From: Sulfobacillus benefaciens
GTDB taxonomy: Bacteria > Bacillota > Sulfobacillia > Sulfobacillales > Sulfobacillaceae
Length of the DNA: 40,564 bases
Direction: 5' to 3'
Assembly (NCBI GenBank): GCA_003023725.1
Contig: PXYT01000032.1
Location: 1 to 40,564 of the forward strand
Positions 32,604 to 40,564 of the stretch are shown piece after piece (position 1 is the stretch's first letter; each line of letters opens with the position of its first letter). The notes beneath the pieces are model-generated. The model saw nothing but the letters and a program-made list of their open reading frames with translations. It did no database searches and was not told where the DNA came from. The translations under genes and the position numbers were made by a program.

Positions 32604-35222
32604 ATGCGTTCTGCTGAAATTCGGCAAAAATTTCTCGATTATTTTGCCTCAAACGAACATCATAAAGTACCAAGTTCTCCCTTGGTCCCTGCACAAGATC
32701 CCACTTTGCTGTTTACCAATGCGGGAATGGTGCAATTTAAGGATGTATTTTTGGGCAATGAAACGCGCTCATATTCCCGGGCGGTTTCTGTGCAAAAGTG
32801 TATGCGGGCCGGCGGCAAGCATAACGATTTGGATCAGGTGGGAAAGACCGCCCGGCACCAGACTTTTTTCGAAATGCTAGGGAATTTTTCTTTCGGAGAT
32901 TATTTTAAACGCGACGCCATCCGCTACGCTTGGGAATTTCTTACGGAAATATTAGGTGTGAGTCCGGATGTCTTGTGGATCAGTGTATTTGAAACCGATG
33001 AGGAGGCCTATCAACTTTGGCAGGACGTGGCGGGAATTCCTGCGGAACGTATCGTTCGACTCGGTGAAAAAGACAATTTCTGGAGCATGGGCGATACGGG
33101 ACCTTGCGGTCCCTCTTCAGAAATTTTTGTGGATCGCGGCCTGGAATATGCCTGTGGCGATCATTGCGGCTTGGGAATGTGCGAATGTGATCGTATTCAA
33201 GAAATCTGGAATCTGGTATTTATGCAGTATAACCGGGATGAAGGGGGCCACTTGACCCTTTTGCCCAAGCCGTCGATTGATACAGGGATGGGGCTCGAGC
33301 GGATTGCAGCCTACCTTCAAGGGGTGGACTCAAATTTCGATACCGATCTGCTTCGGCCACTAATCCAACGGGTGGAAGAGTTGTCCGGCGTAAAGTATCA
33401 TGCCGGAGCGGAGGGAATGCCCTTCCGGGTGATTGCCGATCACATTCGTGCCATTACGTTTCTGTTGGCCGAAGGTGTGTCGTTCAGCAATTCCGATCGT
33501 GGTTACGTGCTGCGCCGCATTTTAAGACGGGCCGTACGATTTGGATTGTTGTTGGGTTTTCATCGTCTCTTTTTGCATGAATTGGTCCCCGTGGTTGGAG
33601 AGATTATGGGTGAGGCTTACCCTGAGGTTCTGGTCGGAGAAACCTTAATTCAAGAGCTGGTACGGGATGAGGAAGAGCGTTTCCGGGTGACCTTGGAGTC
33701 CGGAATGAAAGTCTTGGAATCCAAACTGCGGGCCGTTCCTTCCGGGGGAGTACTTCCGGGTGAAGAGGCATTCGTCTTATACGACACTTACGGTTTTCCA
33801 CTGGACTTGACCATGGATGCCGCCGAGGAACGAGGCATCAAGATAGACCGCGACGGATTCGACGAGGCTATGCGTCGGCAGAGAGAAAGGGCTCGCAGGG
33901 CCAGAAGCCAACGTCAGGAAGCAGAGCAGCTTCCTTTACTGACGCCCAACGAATTTGTCGGTTATCATCAGCTGACTGTGACGGACGTGCCCGTTGGCTC
34001 TTTGTATATTGGCGCTGACAATGTGACGCGACTGACCGCTGGAGAATCGGGCTGGATTTATACTCCTTTAACGCCTTTTTATCCCGAAGGGGGAGGGCAG
34101 GTCGGGGACACTGGCCTGATTCAAGGACCTCATGGTGTTTACCAGGTGGAGGATGTTGTCAAGTTTAACAGTAATATTTGGCACTATGGGACAGTGACGG
34201 AAGGCAGCATCGGCACTGGGGAGCGGGTGACGTTGTCCGTAGATCGGAATAAGCGGGAAGACGCCATGCGGAACCATACCGGTACTCATTTGTTGCACGC
34301 CGCTCTGAGGTCCGTGCTAGGCACTGGTGTCCATCAAACCGGATCTTTGGTTGCTCCCGACCGATTGCGGTTCGATTTCTCCTATCATAGTCAATTGTCG
34401 GACGAGCAAAAGGACGCTATAGAGGATCTGATCAATCAATGGATACTTGCGGATATTCCGGTTGATATTCGTGAAATGAATAAGGATGAAGCGTTAAACG
34501 AAGGGGCTTTGGCCTTTTTCGGAGACAAGTATGGCGAACGTGTGCGGGTGGTGAGTGTGCCTGGAGCGAGCCGGGAGCTTTGTGGCGGGACGCATTGCGA
34601 AAGGACTGGCCAAATAGGATTATTCGCCATTACCGAGGAAACGTCGATAGGGACCGGTTCTCGGCGAATTGAAGCCGTAACAGGCCGAAACGCCTTGGCA
34701 ACTTTTCGCCGCTTTCACCGCTCATTGGAACAACTTGCTGAACAGGTTCATGCGCCGATGGATTCTTTAGGGGATAAGGTTAGGAGTTTTATGGAAGAGA
34801 ACAAGCGCCTTGAAACTGAATTGGCGGAGTTGCGGCGCGTAAACCGTCGGGAACGGGGGCGCCGGTTGCTGACGCACGCTGAAGCTTATGGCGGAGTGAA
34901 AGTGATTGTCAAGGAAGTGGAGGCCGATTCTCTGGAAGAATTGCGCGAAATACTCGACGGCCTTAAGGAGCAGGTGTCCGGTGCGGTTTTAGCGGCGAAC
35001 CATGGTGAGAGGGCGTCAATAGTTGTATATTTAGGGAAAGACTTAGTAGCTCGCGGGCTGCATGCCGGAAACCTCGTTAAGACATTGGTGAGACACATAA
35101 ATGGAGGCGGAGGAGGGCGAGCCGATCTGGCACAGGCTGGTGGCAGGGACGTAACGGGCATCCAGCCCATGCTTAATGAGGCGCGTCATCTTTTTTCCGA
35201 AAAATTGGTGGCTGCAGGATAA
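32604..35222 (+). CDS. alaS: Alanyl-tRNA synthetase
   Basis: Class II synthetase charging tRNA-Ala, 872 residues, full length. Order: catalytic core ([15 protein letters not shown] near 33-47, motif 2 region KHNDLDQVG and motif 3), tRNA-recognition domain, and editing domain with the zinc-site HTGTH (558-562) and CGGTHC (660-665). The C-terminal DHHA1/C-Ala domain has a glycine-rich [15 protein letters not shown] pattern near 833-847. The editing domain is intact, so Ser and Gly mischarging can be cleared. ATG 32604 has AAGGAGG at normal distance. It has its own promoter and starts a transcript that probably includes ireB and ruvX. Confidence 0.97.
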   Translation: MRSAEIRQKFLDYFASNEHHKVPSSPLVPAQDPTLLFTNAGMVQFKDVFLGNETRSYSRAVSVQKCMRAGGKHNDLDQVGKTARHQTFFEMLGNFSFGDYFKRDAIRYAWEFLTEILGVSPDVLWISVFETDEEAYQLWQDVAGIPAERIVRLGEKDNFWSMGDTGPCGPSSEIFVDRGLEYACGDHCGLGMCECDRIQEIWNLVFMQYNRDEGGHLTLLPKPSIDTGMGLERIAAYLQGVDSNFDTDLLRPLIQRVEELSGVKYHAGAEGMPFRVIADHIRAITFLLAEGVSFSNSDRGYVLRRILRRAVRFGLLLGFHRLFLHELVPVVGEIMGEAYPEVLVGETLIQELVRDEEERFRVTLESGMKVLESKLRAVPSGGVLPGEEAFVLYDTYGFPLDLTMDAAEERGIKIDRDGFDEAMRRQRERARRARSQRQEAEQLPLLTPNEFVGYHQLTVTDVPVGSLYIGADNVTRLTAGESGWIYTPLTPFYPEGGGQVGDTGLIQGPHGVYQVEDVVKFNSNIWHYGTVTEGSIGTGERVTLSVDRNKREDAMRNHTGTHLLHAALRSVLGTGVHQTGSLVAPDRLRFDFSYHSQLSDEQKDAIEDLINQWILADIPVDIREMNKDEALNEGALAFFGDKYGERVRVVSVPGASRELCGGTHCERTGQIGLFAITEETSIGTGSRRIEAVTGRNALATFRRFHRSLEQLAEQVHAPMDSLGDKVRSFMEENKRLETELAELRRVNRRERGRRLLTHAEAYGGVKVIVKEVEADSLEELREILDGLKEQVSGAVLAANHGERASIVVYLGKDLVARGLHAGNLVKTLVRHINGGGGGRADLAQAGGRDVTGIQPMLNEARHLFSEKLVAAG

Positions 35223-35234
35223 GTGCAGGATAAG
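35213..35234 (+). repeat. Tandem 11-bp duplication at the alaS stop
   Basis: TGCAGGATAAG occurs twice in a row (35213-35223 and 35224-35234). The first copy contains the alaS stop TAA (35220-35222). It looks like a recent small duplication in the alaS-ireB junction. Confidence 0.8.
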
Positions 35235-35253
35235 TAAGGAAAGGACGTGGATT

Positions 35254-35520
35254 ATGGGGCCGACGGATGAAACTCGCAGATTGTGGGGGCGTCGGGAAGC
35301 GGCCAATCAGGCTGACGCAATTTTGCGTGAAGTCTATAGTGCCCTCAAGGATAAAGGATACAACCCAATTAGTCAGCTGGTTGGGTATTTACTGTCTGGT
35401 GATCCTGCGTACATCACGAGTCATCAAGGAGCACGTAACCTTATACGGCGCGTTGAACGCGATGAGCTGCTCGAGGAGCTTTTACGGCAGTACGTAGCCC
35501 AGGTTGAGAAAAGCTCGTAA
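35254..35520 (+). CDS. ireB: IreB family regulatory phosphoprotein (YrzL)
   Basis: An 88-residue protein of the IreB/DUF965 family, with the typical core [20 protein letters not shown] and [10 protein letters not shown] near 50-59. In Enterococcus IreB is phosphorylated by the PASTA kinase IreK and influences cell-wall antibiotic tolerance. The N-terminal Thr residues (TDETRRLW) are in the region phosphorylated in IreB. Start ATG 35254 with AAAGGA 8 bases upstream; the longer frame overlaps alaS. Three bases separate it from ruvX. The usual Firmicute order alaS-ireB-ruvX is kept. Confidence 0.92.
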   Translation: MGPTDETRRLWGRREAANQADAILREVYSALKDKGYNPISQLVGYLLSGDPAYITSHQGARNLIRRVERDELLEELLRQYVAQVEKSS

Positions 35521-35523
35521 AAA

Positions 35524-36264
35524 ATGGGAAAACGCATAATGGCACTCGACCTTGGGGATAAATGGATTGGGGTTGCCATCAGTGATGAACTGGGATTATT
35601 AGCTTCGGCAAAGCCGCCAATCAAAAGGCATTCCCATTCTTCTGATGTTGAGAGAATTTTAGACTTGACCACGACTTGGGATGTTGAGCAAATTGTGGTA
35701 GGGTTACCATTGAACATGAATGCAAGCGTCGGTCCTCAGGCCGAGAAAACCTTAAAGTTTGTTGAGGACCTTAAATCTGAGGCCCCTTGCAATGTGACGA
35801 TGTGGGATGAACGACTCACCACTCAGTTGGCTGAGCGGTTGTTGATCGAACAAAACGTTCGCCGTGCCAAAAGAAAAAAAGTGGTGGATGGTCTGGCCGC
35901 CGCACTAATCCTGCAGGGGTATCTCGACCATAAACAACACACCAATTCAAGGGAGGACATTCTCATGGACGATGACAAAAACTTGATAGGGCATGGGCCT
36001 GAGGAAGAAGACGAAATTATTACCCTGACTGATGAAGAGGGACATGAACACGAGTTCGTGGTAGTTGATGTTATTGAGGTCGAAGAACAGGACTATGCCA
36101 TTTTGCTGCCCATTGATACCAGCGAGGACGAAGAAGCAGAAGCGGTAATACTCAGGTTGGAAAAAGATGATGACGGCGATGACATTTTGGTGGACATCGA
36201 AGCGGAAGAGGAATGGGAAAAAGTCGCTCAAGCGTATGAAGAATTATTGGATGATGACGAATAG
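35524..36264 (+). CDS. ruvX: RuvX (YqgF) fused in frame to DUF1292 (YrzB)
   Basis: Residues 1-147 form a complete RuvX/YqgF RNase H-fold protein (MALDLGDKWIGVAISDE near 6-22, VGLPLNMN, WDERLTTQLAERL, KKVVDGLAAALILQGYL). In bacteria it is essential or important for 16S rRNA end processing and for Holliday-junction-type nuclease activity. Residues 148-246 are an acidic DUF1292 protein like Bacillus YrzB (TDEEGHEHEF, DYAILLP). In Bacillus these are two adjacent genes, yrrK and yrzB. Here no stop codon separates them, yet AGGGAGG (35950-35956) and ATG 35965 are kept in frame between the domains. Both a 246-residue fusion and a separate 99-residue DUF1292 protein could be made. ATG 35524 has only a poor ribosome binding site and is probably coupled to ireB. 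Confidence 0.85.
   Translation: MGKRIMALDLGDKWIGVAISDELGLLASAKPPIKRHSHSSDVERILDLTTTWDVEQIVVGLPLNMNASVGPQAEKTLKFVEDLKSEAPCNVTMWDERLTTQLAERLLIEQNVRRAKRKKVVDGLAAALILQGYLDHKQHTNSREDILMDDDKNLIGHGPEEEDEIITLTDEEGHEHEFVVVDVIEVEEQDYAILLPIDTSEDEEAEAVILRLEKDDDGDDILVDIEAEEEWEKVAQAYEELLDDDE
35951..35967 (+). promoter_or_regulatory. Internal ribosome binding site and start for the DUF1292 domain
   Basis: GGGAGG (35951-35956), 8-base spacer, ATG (35965-35967), in frame with the ruvX gene and exactly at the domain boundary. Spacing is optimal, better than that of ruvX itself, which suggests independent translation of the 99-residue YrzB-like part. Confidence 0.6.
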
Positions 36265-36294
36265 GCCTATAGGAACAGGAGCGAGTCACTATTG

Positions 36295-37332
36295 ATGACT
36301 GGGCGTAGGGTGAAGGGAGAACCCTCGCTTCGCAAGCGGCGGCTGGTATGGTGGGCGGGGACGGCTTTGTCAGGAGCCGTCCTTTTGCTGGGCGGCTGGC
36401 TGTGGTTGCAGTTTCAACCTCTGAACCCAAGAACTCACACCTCAACTTACGTTAGAATCACACCGGGCCAATCTGCTGACCAAATTGGACAGCTCTTATA
36501 CAGCAAGAAATTGATACGTTCGGCATGGGCCTTTCGTCTTGCGAGTCTCATTGGCCATCAGTCGAGAATGCTGCAAAGTGGAGTGTACCGCATTACGCCC
36601 GCGGACAGTCCTGGGCAAATACTGATAATGATGGAACGCGGAGAGGTTGTCACCACCCGGGTAACGATTCCGGAAGGATTTACCGTACAACAAATCGTTC
36701 AGCGTTTAGTCGAGCATCACATTGGAAGCAAAAAGGCGTTTGCATCGCTCCTTGCTCACCCCTTGCCGGGAATGCCACCGGCCTCAGCCGGAGTACGAGA
36801 CCCATACGAAGGATATCTGTTCCCGGCAACGTATCAGTTTCCTTACGGAACATCGCCCCAAGAGGCATTGCTGATCATGTGGCAGACATTCAAGGCGAGG
36901 GCGATGGCTCTTTATGATCAGAGTCATTCATCTGTGAACATGGAACAATGGATTACGCTGGCATCAATCATTCAGGAAGAAGACAAGAATCCCCGGGACG
37001 CGGCCAAAATCTCCGGTGTGTTCGCGAATCGGTTAAAAAGGGGAATGCCCCTGCAGAGTGACGCCACGGTTCGCTATGCGCTTGGTCGCGCGGTTAGCGG
37101 GCCTCTCACTTTACGAGATCTTGGGGTTCACTCGCCCTATAACACGTACTGGCATAAAGGCTTGCCGCCAGGACCTATTTGCAATCCCGGAATGCTGTCG
37201 TTAAAAGCGGCTCTGAGTCCGGCCAAGGTCCCCTATTTATATTTCATTGCTCTTCCCAATGGCCGCACTTTATTTGCCACGACCTATGCACAACAATTAG
37301 CCAATATTCGGTACGCCAATCAACACTTTTGA
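36295..37332 (+). CDS. mltG: MltG, endolytic murein transglycosylase
   Basis: Cleaves nascent glycan strands next to the membrane and so limits strand length. The 345-residue protein has a basic N-terminus, a membrane helix (about 15-38), a LysM-like region (TPGQSADQIGQLLYSKKLI near 60-78) and the YceG catalytic domain. The conserved ASI-x3-E motif appears as ASIIQEED (223-230), with E229 as the probable catalytic residue. SPYNTYWHKGLPPGPICNPG is also present. Start: ATG 36295 or TTG 36292; CAGGAG (36276-36281) is slightly nearer to the latter. It follows ruvX by about 30 bases and ends at the promoter and hairpin of the next gene. Confidence 0.93.
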   Translation: MTGRRVKGEPSLRKRRLVWWAGTALSGAVLLLGGWLWLQFQPLNPRTHTSTYVRITPGQSADQIGQLLYSKKLIRSAWAFRLASLIGHQSRMLQSGVYRITPADSPGQILIMMERGEVVTTRVTIPEGFTVQQIVQRLVEHHIGSKKAFASLLAHPLPGMPPASAGVRDPYEGYLFPATYQFPYGTSPQEALLIMWQTFKARAMALYDQSHSSVNMEQWITLASIIQEEDKNPRDAAKISGVFANRLKRGMPLQSDATVRYALGRAVSGPLTLRDLGVHSPYNTYWHKGLPPGPICNPGMLSLKAALSPAKVPYLYFIALPNGRTLFATTYAQQLANIRYANQHF

Positions 37333-37357
37333 TAAGCATTTCGCAAATTCGTATAAA
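37329..37357 (+). promoter_or_regulatory. Promoter of the PBP-like gene
   Basis: TTGATA (37329-37334), 17-base spacer, TATAAA (37352-37357). The -35 overlaps the mltG stop codon. The predicted start near 37364 lies just before the hairpin at 37373. Confidence 0.6.
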
Positions 37358-37372
37358 TTTGTGAAAAAATGG

Positions 37373-37412
37373 AAAAACTCCCTGTAGAACATTATGGCGA
37401 AGGGAGTTTTTT
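37373..37412 (+). terminator. Terminator-like hairpin containing the ribosome binding site of the next gene
   Basis: AAAAACTCCCT (37373-37383) pairs with AGGGAGTTTTT (37401-37411), a 17-base loop, and the T run completes an intrinsic terminator shape. The 3' arm AGGGAG (37401-37406) is also the only ribosome binding site for GTG 37416, 9 bases away. The same element can therefore end mltG transcription and hide the start of the PBP-like gene. Confidence 0.7.
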
Positions 37413-37415
37413 GGA

Positions 37416-38633
37416 GTGCATCGGATTCTTCGCAGTTGGGCCACGGCGTCTATATTGCTGGCTACTGGGCTGTTAGGTGTCATTATGTCCTTGACGTGGA
37501 ACTCCGGTGAATCTCGCTCCTTTTTCACCACCCAATCGGTGACGCCAATTCATCCGGCCTTGACGGCGATGGTAGTGGGGCGCACGGGGCAGCCACTGAC
37601 GCGGATCGTGAACCAGAAGGCCCTTATAGTGGTGCCATCCCGGTTGCCTGGGTGGGCCCGTCAGGAATTACACCGCCGTTATCCCAAGGCTATGTCTTCA
37701 TCCCGGACCATCTTATGGAACGGGAATTCTTCGTTCTTTAAAAAGGCTCTGCAATGGAATGTTTCCGGACTGTACCCTGTTCGCACTCATGTTGTTGTTC
37801 CGGCAACGGGCATACCGCACGATTTGATCACGTTGGTTGCCCGCCAACACGGTGCGTGGAGTAGGCGAGCATGGACGTGGACTCACCACGGATTTGAAGC
37901 GCCGCTTAAAACCGTACATGTTGCTCTTAGTCCGTCTCTGATGGAGACTCTCTCTCCTTTGATGCCGTCCGGAAGCAGTGTGAGCGTCGTGAATGGCCAG
38001 GGAGAAATCCTGGCTCAGTTAGCGAATCCGACAGGACGTGAACTCAGTTGGCAGCCGCGTCCCGTCGGTGAAATTCTGACCCCCGCGTTACTGGCGATGG
38101 CACTCGCTCACCCTAGGCTGTTTTCCGGACTGAGCCCGAAACAACCAGGTTTGCTGAATGTCATCGACAAGCGCTGGGGTCAGGTGTCCATACATAATGC
38201 CCTGAAGGCATTGGGATTGGGGAGGGGCAAGACGGTATGCGGACAGCCGGTTCTCAATCCCTCACTTCCCGAGGGCCCTGTATCGGTATTCCCCGCCGGA
38301 AGCAATTTGTGGGCCACGACAGACGAGGTGGCTAGAGCTTACCTGGTATTGGCGGATACGGGAAATGTCCCTCATTTGAGCTGGGATAAGGCGGAGGGGA
38401 AAAAAGCGTTAAAACGCCTGACGACTGAAGGAGCGGTGAACGAAATCGAGCAGGTGCTTCCCCAAGAGTTGGTAGGAAAAAATCCATTCTATGTATGGAG
38501 GCCTGGCAATCACATGGCAGTAGCCTACACGCATGCAGGCGGGGGCCTCGTGATGGTAATCCAGGGCTCGGCCACTGCCCAAATTGTGTCCCTGGTGCAA
38601 CAAGTCGCGTTATGGGCACACCTTAGGGAGTAG
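37416..38633 (+). CDS. Penicillin-binding-protein-like protein lacking catalytic residues
   Basis: A 405-residue membrane-anchored protein (helix about 4-26) with an extracellular part. VVNGQGEILAQLANP (191-205) is the typical PBP transpeptidase segment that precedes the active site. Next comes RPVGEILTPALLAMAL (215-230), aligned with the PGSTFKPF-type motif, but Ser and Lys of SxxK are replaced by E219 and T222. No SxN or KTG motif is visible. PAGSNLWATTDEVARAYLVLAD (293-314) matches the late transpeptidase region. So it looks like an inactive class B PBP relative; in Bacillus a PBP gene (pbpI/yrrR) lies in the same region. It may act as a scaffold. Start GTG 37416 keeps the membrane anchor; its ribosome binding site is in the preceding hairpin. 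Confidence 0.65.
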   Translation: MHRILRSWATASILLATGLLGVIMSLTWNSGESRSFFTTQSVTPIHPALTAMVVGRTGQPLTRIVNQKALIVVPSRLPGWARQELHRRYPKAMSSSRTILWNGNSSFFKKALQWNVSGLYPVRTHVVVPATGIPHDLITLVARQHGAWSRRAWTWTHHGFEAPLKTVHVALSPSLMETLSPLMPSGSSVSVVNGQGEILAQLANPTGRELSWQPRPVGEILTPALLAMALAHPRLFSGLSPKQPGLLNVIDKRWGQVSIHNALKALGLGRGKTVCGQPVLNPSLPEGPVSVFPAGSNLWATTDEVARAYLVLADTGNVPHLSWDKAEGKKALKRLTTEGAVNEIEQVLPQELVGKNPFYVWRPGNHMAVAYTHAGGGLVMVIQGSATAQIVSLVQQVALWAHLRE

Positions 38634-38724
38634 TGAGACACAACCCTGCGACCTTCTCAGCACCTGGATTTGGCGCGAACAATGGGAACTTGTTATTTGA
38701 GTGTGAGTCGTCTAGAGTATTTAT

Positions 38725-39498
38725 ATGAAACGCATTAAATATCATGCTGCGGTGGACACGAATCTTCTGCACATTTTTCAATCGGGTATTCAAGAATGGT
38801 ACCGTCAAGAGGGGCGGAATTTACCTTGGCGGCATACCACAGATCCCTATCATATTTTAGTTTCGGAAATCTTACTGCATCAAACCACCGTGAAAACGGT
38901 GGAGCCTGTGTACCGCCGGTTTTTAGAGCGGTTTCCGTCGGTAACTGATTTAGCGAGGTCTTCCTTAGAAGAAGTTAAGGCCATAACGGATCCTTTGGGT
39001 TACAAAATTCGCGGGAAATGGCTTCATGACATAGCCGGGGTTGTGGTCAACGAATTTGACGGAACATTTCCGAATAGTTTAGAAGAGCTTTTGCGTCTTC
39101 CTGGCGTGGGACGCTATACGGCTGGTGCGATTTTGTCGTTCGCGTATGGCTATGATGCGCCAATCTTGGATACGAACGTTAACAGGCTGATAGGAAGGTA
39201 TTTCGCTATTAATTACAAAAATCCTCAGGCTGAAGTCAAACATCAACTCTGGTCCGTTGCGGAAGCGATAGTTCCATCGGGACAGGCAAGGGAATTTAAT
39301 AATGCGCTTATGGATATGGGTGCACTAATCTGCACCGCCCGCAAGCCCAAATGTCTGGTATGCCCGGTTGCGACCGGATGCGCCATGCTCACGATTCCTA
39401 ATCAAAAACATGCCAATTTCGCGGCTGAAGAAAGAGTGCAATACCGAATACGCTCAGCACTGGAAAAAGGGACGGGTCATGCCTTGGAGCCGGATTGA
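38725..39498 (+). CDS. HhH-GPD DNA glycosylase, MutY/MIG type, without the MutY C-terminal domain
   Basis: A base-excision repair enzyme of 257 residues. SEILLHQTT (47-55), the helix-hairpin-helix LPGVGRYTAGAI (125-136) and the catalytic Asp D149 in ILDTNVNRL are intact. The iron-sulfur cluster C203-x6-C210-x2-C213-x5-C219 is complete. The NUDIX-like 8-oxoG recognition domain of MutY is missing (the usual length is about 350). Resemblance to the archaeal T:G mismatch glycosylase MIG is visible in WRHTTDPYHILVSEILL, LWSVAEAIVPSG, REFNNALMDMGALIC and RKPKC. It may remove T opposite G or A opposite G/8-oxoG. Start ATG 38725 has no clear ribosome binding site; a near-leaderless mRNA is possible. 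Confidence 0.82.
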   Translation: MKRIKYHAAVDTNLLHIFQSGIQEWYRQEGRNLPWRHTTDPYHILVSEILLHQTTVKTVEPVYRRFLERFPSVTDLARSSLEEVKAITDPLGYKIRGKWLHDIAGVVVNEFDGTFPNSLEELLRLPGVGRYTAGAILSFAYGYDAPILDTNVNRLIGRYFAINYKNPQAEVKHQLWSVAEAIVPSGQAREFNNALMDMGALICTARKPKCLVCPVATGCAMLTIPNQKHANFAAEERVQYRIRSALEKGTGHALEPD

Positions 39499-40046
39499 TT
39501 CAACAGGAAATTCCGGCACACTCGACGGATTATGGGCTTTATTGACTTTCCCCAGGATTCCAGACCCTGTTATCTTTATCAAATTAGTTAAATCACATTA
39601 GTTAAATCGCCATTATATCGCACAACACCCTCATGAACACGTGGGCCTGCATTTGCCTTACCGGATATCGGAGCGATTCACCGTTCATCCGGAGGCAAGG
39701 TTCTCGCGGCTTGCTTTTCCTCGTTGGTCCTTCGGCATTATAGATAGGCCACAACACAACATCACCCGCGGCGGGATTGCAGAGTGTTTTCTATCGACCT
39801 GGGCACTGCGAGATGGGATTCTCCATCTTGCATCCGAATTTCGATAATGCCCTCAAAATATCAGCATGATTGGTAGAAAAATTTCACCCCCCGATTCTTC
39901 ATAAGTTGCCGTTCTACATGCATGGCTCGTTTGCTCACGACTCTCGCGGGGAATTTTTGTGTGGCCATGCACAGCTCGGGTCAACGATTCATAAGATCGT
40001 CAAGCAGGACTTTCGCGCAAAAATGACGGATCGGGAGGATGGACCG
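39499..40046. other. Intergenic stretch upstream of sigK
   Basis: No gene is supported in these 548 bases. It contains a 12-bp direct repeat ATTAGTTAAATC at 39583-39594 and 39597-39608, in an AT-rich patch shortly after the glycosylase gene. I looked for a sigma-E-type promoter before sigK and found none that I can support. No tRNA, terminator or structured RNA was recognised. Confidence 0.5.
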
Positions 40047-40564
40047 ATGGGCATCGGTTTAATGGTCTTGATAGCCGTGGCGGCTGCACAAGGTGCCATT
40101 TGGCTTGCCGGGTATATTGGCGGTAATGCTTTTCCACAACCTCTAAGCGAAGTGGAAGAGAAGGAAGCCTTGGAAGCCATGCAAGGGGGCGACAAAGAAG
40201 CGCGTCAGCGACTGATAGAACATAATCTGCGGCTTGTGGCACATGTGGTCAAAAAATACGCTAATAAAGGAACCGAATCAGACGACTTGATAAGCATTGG
40301 AGCCATTGGACTGATAAAAGGCGTTGATACCTTTAATCAGAAGAAAGGTACGAGATTGGCAACATACTGTGCTCGGTGTATCGAAAATGAGGTATTGATG
40401 CACCTACGAAATCAAAAGAAGCTCAAAAGTGAAGTGAGCATTTATAGTCCCATTGGTGTTGATCGAGAGGGCAACGAAATTCTGTTACTAGACGTCTTGG
40501 CCAGCGGAGACGAGGTTCCCGACACGGTGGAGGTCAACATGATTATGGCCTGGGTGACCGACTT
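40047..40564 (+). CDS. sigK: Sporulation sigma factor SigK (5' part, truncated by window end)
   Basis: Late mother-cell sigma factor. The 172 visible codons read on without stop to the end of the window. Residues 1-24 form a hydrophobic pro-sequence (GLMVLIAVAAAQGAIWLAGY), followed by NAFPQPLS (27-34) as in pro-sigma-K, so processing by a SpoIVFB-type protease is expected. Region 2 (NLRLVAHVVKKYANKG, DDLISIGAIGLIKGVDTF, GTRLATYCARCIENEVLMHL) and the start of region 3 (SPIGVDREGNEILLLDVL) are typical. The start ATG 40047 has CGGGAGGA 7 bases upstream. No skin-like interruption is seen in the part present, unlike in B. subtilis, where the gene is split in region 2. Confidence 0.93.
   Translation, partial: MGIGLMVLIAVAAAQGAIWLAGYIGGNAFPQPLSEVEEKEALEAMQGGDKEARQRLIEHNLRLVAHVVKKYANKGTESDDLISIGAIGLIKGVDTFNQKKGTRLATYCARCIENEVLMHLRNQKKLKSEVSIYSPIGVDREGNEILLLDVLASGDEVPDTVEVNMIMAWVTD

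Noticed and set aside
39641-39847. 68-codon ORF after the glycosylase gene
   Set aside because: No ribosome binding site, no domain or coding character; treated as chance.

Overview
The window looks like chromosomal DNA of a Gram-positive, endospore-forming Firmicute (Bacillota). Gene order matches the Bacillus-type secDF-recJ-apt-rel-dtd-hisS-aspS ... rarA ... Rrf2-mnmA ... alaS-ireB-ruvX-DUF1292-mltG neighbourhood, and a sigma-K-like gene runs off the right end. The sulfocyanin-like membrane protein and the mycobacterial-type SdhCAB fit an aerobic acidophile such as Sulfobacillus. That genus is an inference from gene content and protein style, not a database result. Almost everything is on the + strand; one small membrane protein gene is on the - strand.

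Left part (1-6.8 kb): the tail of an unknown gene, murT (without gatD downstream), selB, a SpoIIE/PP2C-type phosphatase and a small P-loop NTPase, tightly packed. A near-consensus sigma-A promoter in the 3' end of the P-loop gene drives secD-secF, which ends at a clear terminator. Next (7-9.5 kb) come a nucleoside hydrolase, a CBS-pair protein, an intergenic stretch rich in inverted repeats and a small membrane protein. From 9.7 to 19.3 kb lie a cation diffusion facilitator and the stringent-response/translation block recJ-apt-rel-dtd-hisS-aspS, closed by a terminator.

Middle (19.4-28.6 kb): a promoter and a 574-residue polytopic membrane protein with a C-terminal sulfocyanin-like domain that has lost most copper ligands; a convergent holin-like gene; a DUF3243-like gene; a 6S RNA gene with its own promoter and terminator; trxA-ltaE; rarA; and an sdhCAB operon whose membrane subunit resembles the mycobacterial Sdh1 type.

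Right part (28.6-40.6 kb): an Rrf2 regulator with three IscR-spaced cysteines coupled to mnmA, a PRC-barrel protein, two tiny genes, an AI-2E family permease, alaS with its own promoter, ireB, a ruvX gene fused in frame to DUF1292 but keeping an internal ribosome binding site and start, mltG, a penicillin-binding-protein relative without catalytic residues behind a hairpin that contains its ribosome binding site, a MutY/MIG-type DNA glycosylase, and the first 172 codons of sigK.

Functionally the window combines protein export (SecDF), translation fidelity and aminoacylation (HisRS, AspRS, AlaRS, Dtd, MnmA, SelB), stress and growth control ((p)ppGpp synthetase, 6S RNA, SpoIIE-type phosphatase, IreB), envelope synthesis (MurT, MltG, PBP-like protein), DNA maintenance (RecJ, RarA, RuvX, glycosylase) and respiration (SdhCAB). 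No insertion sequence, prophage, CRISPR array or tRNA gene was recognised.
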